Origin: Sphingobium sp.
Lineage (GTDB): Bacteria; Pseudomonadota; Alphaproteobacteria; Sphingomonadales; Sphingomonadaceae
Direction of reading: 5' to 3'
Assembly (NCBI GenBank): GCA_020051025.1
Contig: JAGVJS010000341.1
Location: forward strand, 1 to 8,591
DNA: 8,591 nucleotides
The notes beneath the pieces were generated by a model. The model was not told the origin of the DNA. It saw nothing but the letters and a program-made list of their open reading frames with translations, and did no database searches. The translations under genes were made by a program, and so were the position numbers. Shown here piece after piece: positions 1 through 4,821 of this stretch (its first letter is position 1; every line of letters starts with the position of its first letter).

Positions 1-694
1 CGGCAACGGCTTCGGCCAGCGCGCGGCGCACGTCAGCGACGTCATGGCCATCGCACGACACGACATGCCAGCCGGTCGCGGCATAGCGGGCCAGCACATC
101 CTCGCTGCTCGACAGGTCAACGGCGCCGTCGATGGTGATCTTGTTATCGTCCCACAGCACGATCAGGCGGCCAAGGTTCAGATGGCCAGCCAGACCGATG
201 GCTTCATGGTTGATGCCTTCCATCAGGCAGCCGTCGACAGCGATCACCCAGGTGCGGTGATCGACCAGATCGTCGCCAAACTGGGCGTTCAGGTGACGCT
301 CGGCAATCGCCATGCCGACGGCGGTGGCCAGACCCGAACCCAGCGGGCCGGTGGTCGCTTCCACGCCTGCCAGCTCAAAATTCTCCGGGTGGCCGGCGCA
401 GGGGCTGTGCAACTGGCGGAAGTTGGCAATGTCCTCGATCGTCGGCCTGGCATAGCCGGTCAGGTGCAGCAGCGAGTAGATCAGCATCGAGCCATGGCCG
501 GCCGACAGCACGAAGCGGTCGCGATCGGCCCATTTGGGCTGGGTCGGGTCGAACTTCAAATAATCGCCGAACAGCACGGTCGCGACATCGGCCATGCCCA
601 TCGGCATGCCCGGATGGCCGCTATTGGCAGCCTGCACGGCGTCCATGGACAGCGCCCGGATGGCGTTGGCGAGCGACTTTTCGGAAACGGTCAT
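1..694 (-). CDS. tkt: Transketolase, N-terminal part (runs off left edge)
   Basis: Transketolase moves two-carbon ketol units between sugar phosphates in the cytosol (non-oxidative pentose phosphate pathway), using thiamine diphosphate (ThDP) and a divalent metal. The window holds residues 1-231 of a protein usually near 650-670 residues, so only the ThDP pyrophosphate-binding domain is seen. Visible family signatures are SGHPGMPMG (residues 25-33, with His27), AGHGSMLIY (65-73, His67), CAGHPE (99-104), TTGPLGSG (114-121), DGCLMEG (154-160) and [10 protein letters not shown] (181-190, metal-binding Asn184). Residue 153, before Asp154, is Val where the family normally has Gly. The ATG at 694 is chosen because homology starts at once ([14 protein letters not shown]); AGGAAAG lies about 12 bases upstream, a loose Shine-Dalgarno. 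The gene diverges from the zapA cluster across 180 bases. That gap holds two TTGACG hexamers on this strand (777-782 and 791-796) but no convincing -10 box. Family identity is secure. Confidence 0.96.
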   Translation of the reverse strand, partial: MTVSEKSLANAIRALSMDAVQAANSGHPGMPMGMADVATVLFGDYLKFDPTQPKWADRDRFVLSAGHGSMLIYSLLHLTGYARPTIEDIANFRQLHSPCAGHPENFELAGVEATTGPLGSGLATAVGMAIAERHLNAQFGDDLVDHRTWVIAVDGCLMEGINHEAIGLAGHLNLGRLIVLWDDNKITIDGAVDLSSSEDVLARYAATGWHVVSCDGHDVADVRRALAEAVA

Positions 695-874
695 CTGGGC
701 GGGCGTCTTTCCTGAACATGGCAAGCGACGGCGCCCGCGCGCATGCAGGCGAGTCGAGATCGCGCCCCCTTTGTCGCGTCAAGCCCCATGCGTCAACCGC
801 AGGGGTGGCAAGAGCGGGGCAAGCTGCCCGAAAGAGCGCTTTTGCGGACGCTTTTCTTTCGCTATGGATGACCG

Positions 875-1069
875 ATGGCAAGCGACCGCATGATGCAGGC
901 GATCGGCACGCTGGAGCGTGCAGTGAGCCGGCTTGAACAGGATGTGGCGGGTCTGACGGATGCAGTCCCGGCCGACCCCCTCCCCGCTGTGGACCAGAAG
1001 GCGGCGCGCGCCGCGCTCCGTTCCCTGGACGATCTGATCGACACGCTGAAAGGGCATGCCCATGGCTGA
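875..1069 (+). CDS. Small coiled-coil protein encoded upstream of zapA
   Basis: This predicts a 64-residue acidic protein with no signal peptide or membrane segment. Residues 5-28 and 42-60 look like amphipathic helices with heptad-like spacing (MQAIGTLERAVSRLEQDVAGL, then AARAALRSLDDLIDTLKGHA), separated by a proline-containing turn (ADPLPAV). It resembles the short helical proteins often encoded directly ahead of zapA in alphaproteobacteria. A role near the Z-ring is a guess from position and coiled-coil character only; I do not recognise a named family. Its stop overlaps the zapA start by 8 bases, which suggests translational coupling. The start is uncertain: the ATG at 875 has no clear Shine-Dalgarno, and ATG codons at 890 and 893 are in frame. 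Support for it being a real gene comes from the tight overlap and sensible codon use rather than homology. Confidence 0.7.
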   Translation: MASDRMMQAIGTLERAVSRLEQDVAGLTDAVPADPLPAVDQKAARAALRSLDDLIDTLKGHAHG

Positions 1070-1397
1070 AACGACGTTGGTGATTGCCAGCCGCCATTAT
1101 CAGATCCGCTGCCGCGATGGCGAGGAAGCGCATCTGGCGCATCTGGCCAGCCTGATCGAGGACAAGGCGCGGGTGGCGCAGCAAAGTACGCCGGGGCTGA
1201 CGGAGGTGCGCACATTGCTGTTCGCCGCGCTGTTCCTGGCTGACGAACTCAACGAACTGAAGCGCGAAAATGCCGGGCGGCAGGCCCGGTTGCAGCTGGA
1301 CGGCGACGATGAACCGAGCGTCCGCGCGATCGAGGCACTGGCCGGCCGGATAGAAAAGCTGCGCGAGCGACTTGCCGCACGGACCGACAACGCCTAG
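1062..1397 (+). CDS. zapA: Cell division protein ZapA
   Basis: ZapA binds FtsZ in the cytoplasm and promotes bundling of filaments in the division ring. The 111-residue product has the family layout. An N-terminal globular half includes VIASRHYQIRC (residues 7-17), GEEAHLAHLASLIEDK (20-35) and TEVRTLLFAALFLADEL (47-63). It is followed by a charged coiled-coil tail (64-80 and about 86-106) rich in Lys, Arg and Glu that would dimerise. The start at 1062 is preferred over the in-frame ATG at 1056 because GAAAGGG ends about 7 bases upstream of 1062. It overlaps the preceding small gene by 8 bases, and the 6S RNA gene begins only a few bases after its stop. The order zapA - 6S RNA - 5-formyltetrahydrofolate cyclo-ligase is a known conserved arrangement and supports the call. 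Confidence 0.9.
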   Translation: MAETTLVIASRHYQIRCRDGEEAHLAHLASLIEDKARVAQQSTPGLTEVRTLLFAALFLADELNELKRENAGRQARLQLDGDDEPSVRAIEALAGRIEKLRERLAARTDNA

Positions 1398-1400
1398 ATT

Positions 1401-1578
1401 GGTCAGCGACGGGCACTGCGCGGTACGAGCTTTAGCGAACATCCCTGAGGCGATAATCACATCCACGGGGGCTGTCCCTGGGCGGGTTCCGGCCCGATCT
1501 ACATGGTCCCCACCTGACGTTGAGGCGTCAGAGGATATTCCAGCACACGGCCGAGGTGGTCCCGTCACCCGTTTCCCA
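1401..1578 (+). ncRNA. ssrS: 6S RNA (ssrS), approximate ends
   Basis: 6S RNA folds into a long bulged hairpin that imitates an open promoter and sequesters housekeeping RNA polymerase in stationary phase. The stretch sits in the conserved place between zapA and the 5-formyltetrahydrofolate cyclo-ligase gene. It carries CCCTGAGGCGATAAT at 1443-1457, matching the CCCUGAGCCGAUAUU side of the central bubble that I recall from E. coli 6S RNA. The 3' flank (CACACGGCCGAGGTGGTCCCGTC, about 1543-1566) corresponds to the closing side of that RNA. The outer segments can pair in part (ACGGG at 1409-1413 with CCCGT near 1568-1572). No good open reading frame uses this stretch. The ends are estimated; the true transcript may be 10-20 bases shorter or longer. 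No distinct promoter is visible, so it may be made from a promoter inside zapA or by processing of the zapA message. Confidence 0.82.
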
Positions 1579-1605
1579 TTCGCGACTTCCTGATTGCGGT
1601 AAGGA

Positions 1606-1682
1606 CGTGCTCCTGCGAAAGCAGGAGCCTAGGGTCGAACGGACTGCCCTGCATCCCAGGCTCCTACTTTTGCAGGAGCACG
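1606..1682. repeat. Nested palindromic repeat between 6S RNA and the cyclo-ligase gene
   Basis: Two arms, 1606-1634 and 1655-1682, are near-perfect reverse complements with only about three mismatches, separated by 20 bases. Each arm also contains its own small hairpin (CTCCTG CGAA AGCAGGAG in arm one; CTCCTACTTTTGCAGGAG in arm two). The DNA or RNA can therefore fold either as one long stem or as two short hairpins. This resembles the CTCCTGCGAAAGCAGGAG type of intergenic repeat that I associate with sphingomonad chromosomes. It ends 24 bases before the cyclo-ligase start. It may also end or process the 6S transcript, although no U-tract follows it. Confidence 0.75.
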
Positions 1683-1706
1683 ACATTTTCAGATCGGCGG
1701 ACCTGT

Positions 1707-2288
1707 ATGAGCGACGACCAGCCCGACAAGAACAGCCTGCGCGCCATCGCCCGGCAGCGGCGCAGCAGCTTCGTCGCCACGCTGGACCCGCTGGCGCACC
1801 GGCTGGCGTTCAAGGCGGTCCCTTCCCCCCTCGCCCGCCGGATCGACGATGCAAAGGTCGTGGCGCTCTATATGGGGCTGGATGACGAGGCGCCGGCACA
1901 GCGCATGGCCGCGCAGTTGCAGGCGATGGGCAAGACGGTGGCGCTGCCGCGCGTGCTCGACCGGCTGGGCAGCATGGATTTCCTGCCCTGGCAGCCGGAG
2001 GACCAGCTGGTGCCCGGCCTGTTCCGCACCAGCCATCCCGAACCCAGGGACGGTCCGGTCGCCCCCGACGTCATCATCGCGCCGCTGGTCGGTTTCGATC
2101 GGGCGATGAACCGGCTGGGTCAGGGCGGCGGCTATTATGACCGCGCCTTCGCCCGCTTTCCCGATGCGCTGCGCGTCGGTGTCGCCTGGTCCGCCCAGCA
2201 ACTGGACGACGTGCCCGCCGATCCATGGGATCTGCCGCTGGACATCATCATGACCGAAGTCGAACTGATCGAAGGACCGGCGCTATGA
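1707..2288 (+). CDS. 5-formyltetrahydrofolate cyclo-ligase (5,10-methenyl-THF synthetase)
   Basis: This cytosolic enzyme uses ATP to convert 5-formyltetrahydrofolate to 5,10-methenyltetrahydrofolate, returning an inactive folate to the one-carbon pool. The 193-residue length is normal for the YgfA/MTHFS family. Visible signatures are the N-terminal basic helix LRAIARQRRSSF (residues 11-22), VVALYMGLDDEAPA (51-64), GKTVALPRVL (75-84), and the diagnostic FDRAMNRLGQGGGYYDR (130-146) that contacts ATP and folate. A C-terminal VGVAWSAQQLDDVP (157-170) and DIIMTE (179-184) complete the pattern. The ATG at 1707 has only a weak upstream purine run, but homology begins soon after and no better start exists. 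Its stop overlaps the next gene's ATG in an ATGA junction (2285-2288), indicating coupling. The gene is often called ygfA or fau in other species; I leave the symbol blank. Confidence 0.93.
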   Translation: MSDDQPDKNSLRAIARQRRSSFVATLDPLAHRLAFKAVPSPLARRIDDAKVVALYMGLDDEAPAQRMAAQLQAMGKTVALPRVLDRLGSMDFLPWQPEDQLVPGLFRTSHPEPRDGPVAPDVIIAPLVGFDRAMNRLGQGGGYYDRAFARFPDALRVGVAWSAQQLDDVPADPWDLPLDIIMTEVELIEGPAL

Positions 2289-2521
2289 GCATCGACCCGC
2301 GCCATTATCACCAGCCCAGCTGGCGCAAGCCCGCTGGCATGCTGGCGATCGTCGGGCTGATCGCGCTGTGGGCCATCATGGTCGGCAGCCTGTCCAGCCT
2401 GATCGGCGCGCTGCCGGTCTGGGCGCAGGTGCCGGTCTATGTGGTGCTGGGGATTGTGTGGATCTGGGTCTTGCCGCTGCGGCGGCTGCTGGCCTGGATG
2501 GAAACCGGGCGCTGGCGCTGA
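2285..2521 (+). CDS. Small DUF2842-type membrane protein
   Basis: A 78-residue protein with two predicted membrane helices, about residues 18-40 (MLAIVGLIALWAIMVGSLSS) and 46-64 (WAQVPVYVVLGIVWIWVLP). They are joined by a short loop and end in a basic, tryptophan-rich tail (PLRRLLAWMETGRW). The N-terminal WRKPAGML motif followed by two helices and the ending LLAWMETGRW match what I recall of the DUF2842 family of alphaproteobacteria, whose function is unknown. The ATG at 2285 overlaps the cyclo-ligase stop by four bases. An upstream in-frame start at 2225 would lie deep inside the cyclo-ligase gene and add a non-hydrophobic extension, so it is not chosen. The gene is probably the last of the rightward cluster; the tRNA genes that follow are on the other strand. 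Confidence 0.82.
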   Translation: MSIDPRHYHQPSWRKPAGMLAIVGLIALWAIMVGSLSSLIGALPVWAQVPVYVVLGIVWIWVLPLRRLLAWMETGRWR

Positions 2522-2552
2522 AATCCTAATTCCCACCGCTTGATAAAAGCGA

Positions 2553-2629
2553 TGGCGCGAGTGACGGGGCTCGAACCCGCGACCTCCGGCGTGACAGGCC
2601 GGCACTCTAACCAACTGAGCTACACCCGC
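2553..2629 (-). tRNA. tRNA-Asp (anticodon GTC), copy nearest the array's 3' end
   Basis: The 77-base gene on the minus strand has a seven-pair acceptor stem (GCGGGTG with CACTCGC, one G-U pair). It also has a normal D arm (AGCTCAGTTGGTTAGAGT), an anticodon stem CCGGC/GCCGG around loop CTGTCAC with anticodon GTC, and a T arm GCGGGTTCGAGCCCCGT. The discriminator base is G73, as expected for aspartate, and the CCA end is encoded. The sequence is identical to the two other copies in this array. Confidence 0.97.
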
Positions 2630-2709
2630 GCAGGCGCTGCATCCTTACCGGCTTAGTAAGCCGCCAGATGATACAATATCTGGGAATATCACCTTCCGGT
2701 CAAGAAAGG

Positions 2710-2786
2710 TGGCGCGAGTGACGGGGCTCGAACCCGCGACCTCCGGCGTGACAGGCCGGCACTCTAACCAACTGAGCTACACCCGC
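2710..2786 (-). tRNA. tRNA-Asp (anticodon GTC), middle copy
   Basis: This is identical in sequence to the copies at 2553-2629 and 2868-2944: anticodon GTC in loop CTGTCAC, discriminator G, encoded CCA at 2710-2712 (read as TGG on the plus strand). It is separated from its neighbours by 80 and 81 bases. It has no obvious promoter of its own and is probably cut from a common precursor. Confidence 0.97.
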
Positions 2787-2867
2787 GCAGGGTGACATCT
2801 TTTTCGGCTTTTCAGCCACCAGACGATGCAGTCTGGAACACCATATCCACCCTCCGGTCAAGGAAAG

Positions 2868-2944
2868 TGGCGCGAGTGACGGGGCTCGAACCCGCGACCT
2901 CCGGCGTGACAGGCCGGCACTCTAACCAACTGAGCTACACCCGC
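2868..2944 (-). tRNA. tRNA-Asp (anticodon GTC), promoter-proximal copy
   Basis: This is the first copy in the direction of transcription and is identical to the other two, with encoded CCA at 2868-2870. Its 5' end lies 17 bases downstream of a candidate -10 box (2962-2967), so it is the promoter-proximal member of the array. Confidence 0.97.
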
Positions 2945-2961
2945 GTTTGGTGTGGAAGCGC

Positions 2962-2990
2962 CGTCTATGAGCGTCCTGCGATGCTGTCAA
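2962..2990 (-). promoter_or_regulatory. Candidate sigma-70 promoter for the tRNA-Asp array
   Basis: On the minus strand a perfect -35 hexamer TTGACA (2985-2990) is followed after exactly 17 bases by TAGACG (2962-2967), a weak -10 box matching three of six consensus positions. The predicted transcript start would fall about ten bases before the first tRNA. The -35 box overlaps the stop codon (2987-2989) of the upstream AI-2E-family gene, which reads the same way. The -35 and spacing are good; the -10 is the doubtful part. Confidence 0.6.
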
Positions 2991-4141
2991 CCGTCCGCAA
3001 CATCAGTTTCATCTTTCTCGTCATTTTCTTTGCGCGGCGCGACCGTCAACGTTCCCTGTTCGAACAGGAAACCGGCAATATCCGGGGTGCCGGCGGCCGA
3101 CACGACGGTCTGGATGATGATCAGCAACGGCACCGCCAGCAACGCGCCCGGCGTCCCCCATATCCAGCCCCAGAAGGTCAGCGACACGAGAATCAGCAGC
3201 GGGTTCATCGTCAGCCGCCGTCCCAGCAGCAGTGGCGTGATGACATTGGCCTCCACCAGATGGAAGGCCACCTGCAACCCGGCGGGCAGCAGCGCGACAT
3301 AAACGTCATCGAACACCATCAGGCCGCCCAGACCCAGTAGCACGGCTGCCAGCATCGGCCCGAAATAGGGTACGAAGTTCAGCAGCGCGACGATGCCGCC
3401 CCACATCAAGGGCGACGGCATGCCGATCAGCCACAGCGCAACCGCGACCGCCAGCCCCAGCGACAGGTTGATGATGGCGATGGTGATGACATAGGCGGAG
3501 GTCGCGTCGACCACATTCTGGATTACCCGCGCTACCGCCATCGCGCCGTCGAAACTGCCGCGGCTGTTGATCGTGCGGCGGCGTAGCCGGGTCCAGCCGG
3601 CCAGGAAGAAATAGATGATGAGCAGCGCGAACACCATCTGGATGATCGCAGACGGCGCCGATGTGGCGGCGAATTGCAACAGCGATCGCGGCGCATCGAC
3701 CGCCGCCGTCTGCGCCGCCGCGACGGGGCCGGTCGCCAGCATCTGCACGGTTTCATCCACGAATCGCTGGAGATTGGAATAAAAGTCGATCAGCGGCGCC
3801 AGGTTCGCCTGGATCTGCGGCAGGCGTTGCGGCAATATGCGGAACCAGTCGGTGGCCGGCACGACGATCAGCACCAGCGCGGTGTTGGCGACCAACAGGA
3901 AGCCCGCGACCGCGATCAACGCCGCCATGCCGGAAGGCAAGCCGCGCCGCTCCATCCATTCCAGCAGCGGAACGAGCGCGATGGCAACGACCAGTGCGGC
4001 GGTAAGGGGCAGGAAAAACTCCGCGCCGGCTCGCAGCGCGAAGGGCAGCGCCAGCAACAGCCCCAACCCCGATGTCAGTGCGATCGATGCCAGCAGCCGG
4101 TCCCGGCGCCGGTTGACCTCTTGCAGATCCGTCGATGGCAC
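2987..4141 (-). CDS. AI-2E/PerM-family membrane transporter
   Basis: The product is a 384-residue inner-membrane protein of the AI-2E transporter (PerM/YdiK) superfamily. Members export or exchange small molecules or ions; the substrate cannot be told from sequence. Predicted membrane segments lie near residues 16-36, 42-61, 72-95, 163-181, 217-240, 245-275, 281-299 and 314-347. Between the third and fourth is a soluble loop of about 65 residues, as is usual in the family. Signatures include NFVPYFGP (255-262), VEANVITPLLLGRRL (296-310, with the conserved Glu and Pro), and WGWIWGTPGALLAVPLL (324-340). The tail is short and charged (RKENDEKDETD). The start is GTG at 4141, supported by GAAAAGGGA about 8 bases upstream and by agreement with the family N-terminus. 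Its stop overlaps the candidate tRNA promoter. The 162-base divergent gap to the next rightward gene holds no promoter I would defend. Confidence 0.9.
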   Translation of the reverse strand: MPSTDLQEVNRRRDRLLASIALTSGLGLLLALPFALRAGAEFFLPLTAALVVAIALVPLLEWMERRGLPSGMAALIAVAGFLLVANTALVLIVVPATDWFRILPQRLPQIQANLAPLIDFYSNLQRFVDETVQMLATGPVAAAQTAAVDAPRSLLQFAATSAPSAIIQMVFALLIIYFFLAGWTRLRRRTINSRGSFDGAMAVARVIQNVVDATSAYVITIAIINLSLGLAVAVALWLIGMPSPLMWGGIVALLNFVPYFGPMLAAVLLGLGGLMVFDDVYVALLPAGLQVAFHLVEANVITPLLLGRRLTMNPLLILVSLTFWGWIWGTPGALLAVPLLIIIQTVVSAAGTPDIAGFLFEQGTLTVAPRKENDEKDETDVADG

Positions 4142-4303
4142 GCCTGATTCCCTTTTCGTTCACCCCGATGTGCGCTGCCAGCAACCCAGCGTCAATTTAC
4201 AAAGGGCGTCAGCATATCATCAGCAAGGCAAAGAGCGGTTTAACCAAATATTTCCCCCAAGCCGTTAGGGAAGGCCGAAGGGGACGAAAGAACGGGGAAG
4301 ATT

Positions 4304-4783
4304 ATGAGGCGCAGGCTTTTGTCCTGGCTCGCCATGATGGCGAGCATGACAGCCGGCATGACGGGCGTAACCGCCGCACAGCCGGCGATGCGCCTCGACA
4401 CGCAAATGTTCGTGGAACGGGTATCGACCGACCTTAACGGCCGCGCACGCCGGACATTGGCGAGTGCCGACCGGGTCAGCTCCGGCGATACGCTGATCGT
4501 CATCGTCCACTGGCGCAACGACGGCAGCCATACCGTGCGCGACTTTGCCATCACCCGCCCGGTGCCGCGCAGCATCCGCCCCGACATCAGCGATCCGGCC
4601 ATGCAGGTTTCGGTCGATGGGGGCAACCATTGGGGGCGGCTGGACCAGATGTGGCTCCCCACGCCACTGGGCGGCGTGCGCCGCGCGGTGGCGGAGGATG
4701 TAACCCATATACGCTGGCAATTGCCCGACATGGTACAGCCCGGTCGCGCCGGCCGCCTCAGCTATCGCGCGGTCATGCGGTAA
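4304..4783 (+). CDS. Exported protein with a single DUF11-like domain
   Basis: A 159-residue protein beginning with a clear Sec signal peptide: basic MRRR, a hydrophobic core (residues 5-21) and a V-T-A or T-A-A cleavage site near residue 24 or 25. The mature part resembles one DUF11/conserved-repeat beta-sandwich. GDTLIVIVHWRNDGSHTVRDF (61-81) corresponds to the family's GDxVTYTITVTNxG strand pair, and ITRPVPRSI (83-91) to the TDPLP turn. VSVDGGNHWG (102-111) and IRWQLPDMVQPGRAGRLSYRAVM (136-158) match the closing strands. DUF11 usually occurs as many repeats in large surface proteins, so a lone exported copy is unusual but I believe it exists in sphingomonads. The likely location is periplasm or cell surface; no enzymatic residues are apparent. 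A GGGGA stretch sits 5 bases before the ATG. It ends facing the E2 gene, 38 bases away. Confidence 0.8.
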   Translation: MRRRLLSWLAMMASMTAGMTGVTAAQPAMRLDTQMFVERVSTDLNGRARRTLASADRVSSGDTLIVIVHWRNDGSHTVRDFAITRPVPRSIRPDISDPAMQVSVDGGNHWGRLDQMWLPTPLGGVRRAVAEDVTHIRWQLPDMVQPGRAGRLSYRAVMR

Positions 4784-4819
4784 GGAAGCAGGCGTCATCA
4801 TGCCGCCCGCCTCCTTTCC
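4784..4819. terminator. Imperfect hairpin between convergent genes
   Basis: The 38-base gap between two converging genes can form an imperfect stem: GGAA (4784-4787) with TTCC (4816-4819), and AGGCG (4790-4794) with CGCCT (4808-4812), around a 13-base loop. No T-run follows on either strand, so this may be a weak bidirectional stop or an mRNA end-protecting structure rather than a standard terminator. Confidence 0.3.
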
Positions 4820-4821
4820 GC

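Larger units (their letters stand above)
2553..2944 (-). repeat. Tandem duplication: three tRNA-Asp genes with related spacers
   Basis: Units of 157 and 158 bases (tRNA plus spacer) are repeated, then a third tRNA. The tRNAs are identical, while the spacers (2630-2709, 2787-2867) have diverged but still align along their length, for example both carry CTCCGGTCAAG/TTCCGGTCAAG near one end. Each spacer keeps a small hairpin: CCAGAT/ATCTGG at 2664-2683 and CCAGAC/GTCTGG at 2819-2836, with the differing base pair changed on both sides. The pattern points to local duplication followed by drift or selection in the spacers and homogenisation of the tRNAs. Confidence 0.85.

Noticed and set aside
718..905. 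ATGGCAAGCGAC occurring at both 718 and 875
   Set aside because: The match is only about 12 bases, plus a loose GCAGGCGA further on; the flanks do not align well, so coincidence is more likely than duplication.
621..1568. Minus-strand open frame of 315 codons across zapA and the 6S RNA
   Set aside because: It crosses three supported features on the other strand, has no recognisable motif, and is Arg/Pro/Ala-rich like other shadow frames.
2553..2944. Three regularly spaced identical 77-base units, superficially CRISPR-like
   Set aside because: The repeated units fold as complete tRNA-Asp genes with encoded CCA and are far longer than CRISPR repeats; the spacers are related to each other, unlike CRISPR spacers.
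2792..3340. Plus-strand open frame containing VTGLEPATS and NQLSYTR
   Set aside because: This peptide is the familiar false translation of tRNA antisense strands, and the rest is opposite the AI-2E-family gene.
4142..4303. Promoter-like hexamers in the divergent gap (for example TTGACG on the minus strand)
   Set aside because: No -10 box at proper spacing resembles the consensus on either strand, so no promoter is called.
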